Shown in pieces: positions 63,171 to 64,000 of a stretch of DNA of 64,000 bases. The stretch covers positions 3,100,001 to 3,164,000 of the forward strand of contig NZ_CP088018.1 in assembly GCF_021049265.1 (NCBI RefSeq), given 5' to 3'. Origin of the DNA: Ruania suaedae (GTDB lineage: Bacteria; Actinomycetota; Actinomycetes; Actinomycetales; Beutenbergiaceae). The notes below the pieces were generated by a model that saw only the letters and a program-made list of their open reading frames with translations, ran no database searches and was not told the origin of the DNA. Positions within the stretch are counted from its first letter, which is position 1; each line of letters opens with the position of its first letter. Made by a program: the position numbers and the translations under genes.

Positions 63171-64000
63171 TCACCCGCGCGGCGACCCCGAGACAAGATC
63201 GTTGAGCGAGCGGAGCACGGGGGCCTCGGTGAGTTCGCGAGCTCGCTCGGCGGGCACGCCGTGGACCCTGACCTCGTAGGTCCGGCCCGGCAGCAACGTG
63301 AGCATCATCCGATCGGCCTCGGCCGCCGGAGCGAGCCGGTCGGCGAACACGCAGAGATCCTTGACCACGGATCGCGCCCGCACGGTGAGCACCACCTCGG
63401 CTCCCTCCACGGCGACCTCGGTGTGCAGGGCCGGTGGCGTGAGCCGGAGCTCCTTGTCCACGGCGAAGAAGTGGGTGGTCTCGACCCCGGACGGCGTGGA
63501 CAGGTGCAACAGCTCGCCGGCCGGGTCGCCGGGACGGGCCACCCGCTCATCGATCGGTGCCCGCGCGGCACTCAGCCGGTCGACCGGAAGCCGCAGCGTC
63601 TGCGTGGCCAGGACGTTCCCGTCGAAGTCGAGGCGGGCGATGCTCACCTCCTCGCGCCAGGTATCGCCCCCGTCATTGACTGCCACCACCTCGAGGGCGC
63701 CCGCGGCGCTGCTGGTGGTGAGCAGGCGCGGTGCGAAGGCGTCACGCATCGCGTACCAGAGCGGCTTCTTCCGGCCGTAGCCGTCGACCGCGGCCCACGA
63801 GGTGACGGGCCAGCAGTCGTTCAGCTGCCAGATCACGACGCCGGTGTTGTAGGGCCGCAAGGACCGGTAGTGCTCGATGGCGTACCGGATGGCGTGAGCC
63901 TGGTTGAGCTGCATGGCGTAGTGCCAGTCGACCATGTCGTGGGGCACCGGCAGGTGCGGCTCCAGACCTCGGGCGAGCTTGCCGTTCCCGTCCTCCGCCT
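63171..64000 (-). CDS. Glycoside hydrolase family 2 (beta-mannosidase-type), C-terminal part
   Basis: The frame enters from the right edge and gives the last 275 residues. DWHYAMQLNQAHAIRYAIEHYRSLRPYN, VIWQLNDCWPVTSWAAVDGYGRKKPLWYAMRDA is the typical end of the TIM barrel of GH2 beta-mannosidases (exo-beta-mannosidase or related glycosidase), followed by two beta-sandwich-like domains (residues about 130-275). The catalytic acid/base and nucleophile glutamates lie outside the window, so activity cannot be judged. It is convergent with the sugar operon and may work on the sugar that this operon imports. Confidence 0.85.
   Translation of the reverse strand, partial: AEDGNGKLARGLEPHLPVPHDMVDWHYAMQLNQAHAIRYAIEHYRSLRPYNTGVVIWQLNDCWPVTSWAAVDGYGRKKPLWYAMRDAFAPRLLTTSSAAGALEVVAVNDGGDTWREEVSIARLDFDGNVLATQTLRLPVDRLSAARAPIDERVARPGDPAGELLHLSTPSGVETTHFFAVDKELRLTPPALHTEVAVEGAEVVLTVRARSVVKDLCVFADRLAPAAEADRMMLTLLPGRTYEVRVHGVPAERARELTEAPVLRSLNDLVSGSPRG

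Overview
The window is high-GC, gene-dense DNA with no tRNA, rRNA, CRISPR array, phage or insertion sequence that I could recognise. Overlapping start/stop codons are frequent. Actinobacterial features are plain: iron (DtxR/IdeR), zinc (Zur), LexA and HspR (HAIR) operators, an Rv2578c-type radical SAM gene, a fadE5-fadA2-fabG4-htdX-like cluster, DUF3151 beside purA, LppM and Septum_form proteins. I infer a free-living actinomycete, perhaps Micrococcales (Beutenbergiaceae/Ruaniaceae-like). The lineage is inference only.

Layout. 1-5.5 kb (minus strand): the start of an SGNH hydrolase, an aminotransferase, two tandem FUSC membrane proteins and an MFS exporter. 5.5-9 kb: Tag glycosylase, a radical SAM gene with a LexA-like box, a siderophore-interacting flavoprotein with an iron box, and an MBL hydrolase. 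9.1-15.7 kb: acyl-CoA dehydrogenase and TetR regulator, divergent from thiolase, FabG4-like reductase and MaoC dehydratase. 15.7-20.8 kb: a zinc-limitation region with two Zur boxes, a COG0523 protein, zinc-free copies of L28, L33, S14 and L36, an AztD-like zinc chaperone and ZnuA. 20.8-22 kb: an unusual protein ending in a TNT-like NAD glycohydrolase domain. 22-31.8 kb: purine synthesis (purC, purS, purQ, purD, purA) with rnhA, an AI-2E-type transporter, a GNAT and a BCCT transporter mixed in.

31.9-45.8 kb holds a STAS protein, two ABC exporters (one a 1196-residue full-length fusion), class II fructose-bisphosphate aldolase, an Rrf2 regulator beside a TauE exporter with a strong palindrome, a TrmH methyltransferase, a HAD phosphatase, LemA, pyrE, exonuclease III and an ArsR/SRPBCC pair. 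45.8-55 kb: three tandem Septum_form membrane proteins, clpB with a HAIR element, small housekeeping genes and an amidase. 55-64 kb: a sugar-uptake operon running from a clear promoter through two TIM-barrel isomerases, a GntR regulator, a DUF5060/DUF4038 glycosidase, a solute-binding lipoprotein, two permeases and a YesL-like protein. It meets the 3' part of a convergent GH2 beta-mannosidase-type gene. No ABC ATPase is encoded there, so a shared one is likely.

The most noteworthy non-gene signals are a dispersed 52-bp repeat in three intergenic regions (7.3, 41.6 and 44.9 kb), a nested palindrome built of four related units at 36.1 kb, and a hairpin between the Shine-Dalgarno sequence and start codon of the AztD-like gene. 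The most noteworthy gene is the TNT-domain protein, which has no secretion signal and no adjacent immunity gene.
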